DNA of 64,000 nt from Nocardia jejuensis NBRC 103114 (GTDB taxonomy: Bacteria; Actinomycetota; Actinomycetes; Mycobacteriales; Mycobacteriaceae), in assembly GCF_001613145.1 (NCBI RefSeq), contig NZ_BDBU01000016.1, forward strand, positions 186,001 through 250,000, in the 5' to 3' direction. Position 1 is the first letter of the stretch. Every line of letters begins with the position of its first letter. Below are positions 62,353 to 64,000 of the stretch, piece by piece. The position numbers were made by a program, and so were the translations under genes. The notes beneath the pieces were generated by a model. That model worked only from the letters and a program-made list of their open reading frames with translations. It was not told where the DNA came from and did not search any database.

Positions 62353-63012
62353 ATGGCGATAACGGTGTTGATCGCCGATGATCAGGCGATGGTGCGGCAG
62401 GGCTTCGGGGCATTGCTGGCCGCGCAGGCGGACATCAGTGTGATCGGCGATGCGCCGGACGGCAAAGCCGCTGTGGCGGAGGCGAAGCGGCTGCGCCCCG
62501 ATGTGGTGCTGATGGACGTGCGCATGCCCGAGATGAACGGTCTCGACGCGGCCCGGGCGATCCTGTCGGCCGGGTTCGATCCGCCGGTGCGGGTTCTCAT
62601 GCTCACCACCTTCGACATCGACGACTACGTGTACGAGGCGCTCACCATCGGCGCGAGCGGATTCCTGCTCAAGGACGCGCCCGCCGAGGAGCTGGTGCGC
62701 GCGGTCCGCGTGGTCGCGGCCGGAGACGCCCTGCTCGCGCCGACCGTCACGCGCCGCCTCATCGCCGATGTCACCAGGCGCCGGGCCCGGCGCGCCCCGG
62801 CGCCGGCCCTGTCCGCCCTCACCCCGCGCGAGCGGGAAGTGCTCGAACTGGTGGCGCGCGGCATGTCCAATGTGGAGATCGCCGAATCTCTTTTCGTGGC
62901 GGAACAGACGGTGAAGACCCATGTGTCGAAGGTGTTCGCCAAACTGAATCTGCGCGATCGTGCGCAAGCGGTCGTACTGGCCTACGAAAGTGGTCTGGTA
63001 ACCCCCGGCTGA
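62353..63012 (+). CDS. NarL/FixJ-family response regulator
   Basis: 219 residues, ATG 62353 after GAGGCGGG. Receiver domain with acidic pocket ADDQ (8-11), phospho-acceptor Asp55 in VVLMDVRMPEMNG, Thr in LMLTTFD and Lys in LLKDAP. LuxR-type HTH at residues 155-215: LTPREREVLELVARGMSNVEIAESLFVAEQTVKTHVSKVFAKLNLRDRAQAV. Works with the membrane histidine kinase upstream. Confidence 0.93.
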   Translation: MAITVLIADDQAMVRQGFGALLAAQADISVIGDAPDGKAAVAEAKRLRPDVVLMDVRMPEMNGLDAARAILSAGFDPPVRVLMLTTFDIDDYVYEALTIGASGFLLKDAPAEELVRAVRVVAAGDALLAPTVTRRLIADVTRRRARRAPAPALSALTPREREVLELVARGMSNVEIAESLFVAEQTVKTHVSKVFAKLNLRDRAQAVVLAYESGLVTPG

Positions 63013-63037
63013 CCTGCCGATCGGCTGGTCAGCGGGG

Positions 63038-63043
63038 TAGGCT
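63038..63043 (+). promoter_or_regulatory. -10 element of the second Ser/Thr kinase gene
   Basis: TAGGCT predicts a start near 63050, about 30 nt before the TTG start at 63080. Confidence 0.4.
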
Positions 63044-63079
63044 CACGGACTCGTACGTCACCGGAAGGGGGTCGTCGAC

Positions 63080-64000
63080 TTGTTGAACAGCGGTGATGTG
63101 TTCGCCGGATTCATCGTCGAGCGGCTGCTCGGACAGGGCGGGATGGGCTCGGTCTATCTCGCTCGCCACGCTCGCCTCGGCCGGCTGACGGCGCTGAAGC
63201 TGATGAACCGGGAACTCTACGCGGAGAAGGAGATCCGGACGCGCTTCGAGCGCGAGGCCGATCTCGTCGCGCAGCTGGATCACCCCAATATCGTCGAGGT
63301 GTACGACCGCGGCACCGAGGACGAACAGCTCTGGATCTCCATGCAGTACATCGACGGGGTCGACGCCGCCGGCGTGAACGTCATGACGCTGCCGCCCGAG
63401 CGGGCCGTGCAGATCATCGAAGGCGTCGCCGCCGCACTCGATTACGCGCACGGCATGGGTGTGCTGCACCGGGATGTGAAGCCCGCCAACATCATTCTGG
63501 CTCGTGCGGTGGCCGGCCACGGCGAGCGCGTCTTCCTCACCGACTTCGGCATCGCCCGTCTGCGCGAGGACTCCACCCATCTCACCCAGGCCGGCATGTT
63601 CACCGCCACCCTGGCCTACGCCTCGCCCGAGCAGATGACCGGCGCGCCCCTGGACCACACCACCGACCAGTACTCCCTGGGCTGCGCCCTCTACTGGCTG
63701 CTGATCGGCGCGGGCCCGTACGACTCGCCCAACCCCACCGACCTGATCAACGGGCACCTCCAGCTCCTGCCCCCACCGGTCAGTCTGCGCCGCCCCGGCC
63801 TCACCCAGGCCATGGACGCCGTGATCACCAAGGCCATGGCCAAGCGCCCCACCGACCGCTTCGCCTCCTGTACCGAGTTCGCCAAGGCCGCCCGCCGCGC
63901 CCTCACGGCCAAGACCATTCAACTCCCACCGCCCATCCCCCCGATGCCGGTCTACCCGCCCGCCTATCCGCCCATGGCCCCCGGTTTTCCCCAGCCCCCC
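63080..64000 (+). CDS. Ser/Thr protein kinase, C-terminally cut by window end
   Basis: 307 codons visible. The start TTG 63080 is chosen by alignment with the paralogue at 56238 (both read L-x-x-G-D/E-x-F-A-G-x-x-x-E-R), with GGAAGGGG before it. Kinase marks: GQGGMGSVYLARH, Lys in ALKLMN, LHRDVKPANIIL, DFGIAR and YASPEQMT, all complete. It is close to the kinase half of the fusion protein. After residue 280 the chain turns proline-rich (PPPIPPMPVYPPAYPPMAP) and the window ends, so any membrane or sensor domain is unseen. Confidence 0.92.
   Translation, partial: MLNSGDVFAGFIVERLLGQGGMGSVYLARHARLGRLTALKLMNRELYAEKEIRTRFEREADLVAQLDHPNIVEVYDRGTEDEQLWISMQYIDGVDAAGVNVMTLPPERAVQIIEGVAAALDYAHGMGVLHRDVKPANIILARAVAGHGERVFLTDFGIARLREDSTHLTQAGMFTATLAYASPEQMTGAPLDHTTDQYSLGCALYWLLIGAGPYDSPNPTDLINGHLQLLPPPVSLRRPGLTQAMDAVITKAMAKRPTDRFASCTEFAKAARRALTAKTIQLPPPIPPMPVYPPAYPPMAPGFPQPP

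Overview
The window reads as chromosome of a high-GC mycolate-type actinomycete, most likely Nocardia or a close relative. The backbone carries homologues in the same relative order as Mycobacterium tuberculosis Rv3032-Rv3011: GT4 glycosyltransferase, GH57-like protein, methyltransferase, etfB-etfA, GNAT and PlsC-type acyltransferases, cysteine desulfurase, mnmA, MetE-like protein, ligA, ACT-domain protein, gatC, gatA. This assignment rests on remembered synteny and protein motifs; no database search was run. Several promoters place a TAnnnT -10 hexamer about 7 nt before the start codon, the leaderless arrangement common in this order.

Layout. 1-2.7 kb: leftward polysaccharide genes (methylglucose lipopolysaccharide type). 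2.7-4.7 kb: etfBA behind a dyad operator. 4.8-9.2 kb: unlinked small genes, a 23-bp degenerate repeat array (6456-6759), an APH(6)-like kinase, a DUF1707 protein and a LysR regulator. 9.3-15.9 kb: type II NADH dehydrogenase, PadR regulator with a DrrAB-type ABC exporter, the GNAT/PlsC pair and a TetR regulator. 16.1-30.1 kb: an accessory block that opens with two overlapping tyrosine recombinases and carries two TetR-controlled sets: a catabolic operon (alpha/beta hydrolase, FAA hydrolase, metallo-beta-lactamase fold protein, acetoacetyl-CoA synthetase) and a membrane set (diiron hydroxylase, DoxX, DUF4345). 30.4-34.6 kb: exported LVIVD-repeat protein, Tat-exported cholesterol-oxidase-like protein, a short TetR and a resolvase-like protein.

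35.3-45.7 kb: iscS-mnmA, MetE-like protein, TetR/methyltransferase pair, a solitary AAA ATPase, an ArsR-AHSA1 fusion and ligA. 45.8-53.2 kb: RidA and PhzF proteins, a leftward group of a 974-residue alpha/beta hydrolase-STAND NTPase-TPR protein, a 59-residue small protein and a 2OG-Fe(II) oxygenase, then two small exported proteins. 53.3-64 kb: ACT protein, gatCA, a Ser/Thr kinase fused to an ADP-ribosylglycohydrolase, an exported phospholipase A2-like/hydrolase pair, a NarL-type two-component system and a second Ser/Thr kinase cut by the window end.

Most promising for new biology: the kinase-ADP-ribosylglycohydrolase fusion (56238-58445), the hydrolase-STAND-TPR protein with its small-protein/oxygenase neighbours (47178-51306), the 23-bp repeat array, and the double dyad around the leaderless start of the ABC exporter operon. 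No tRNA, rRNA or CRISPR array was seen.
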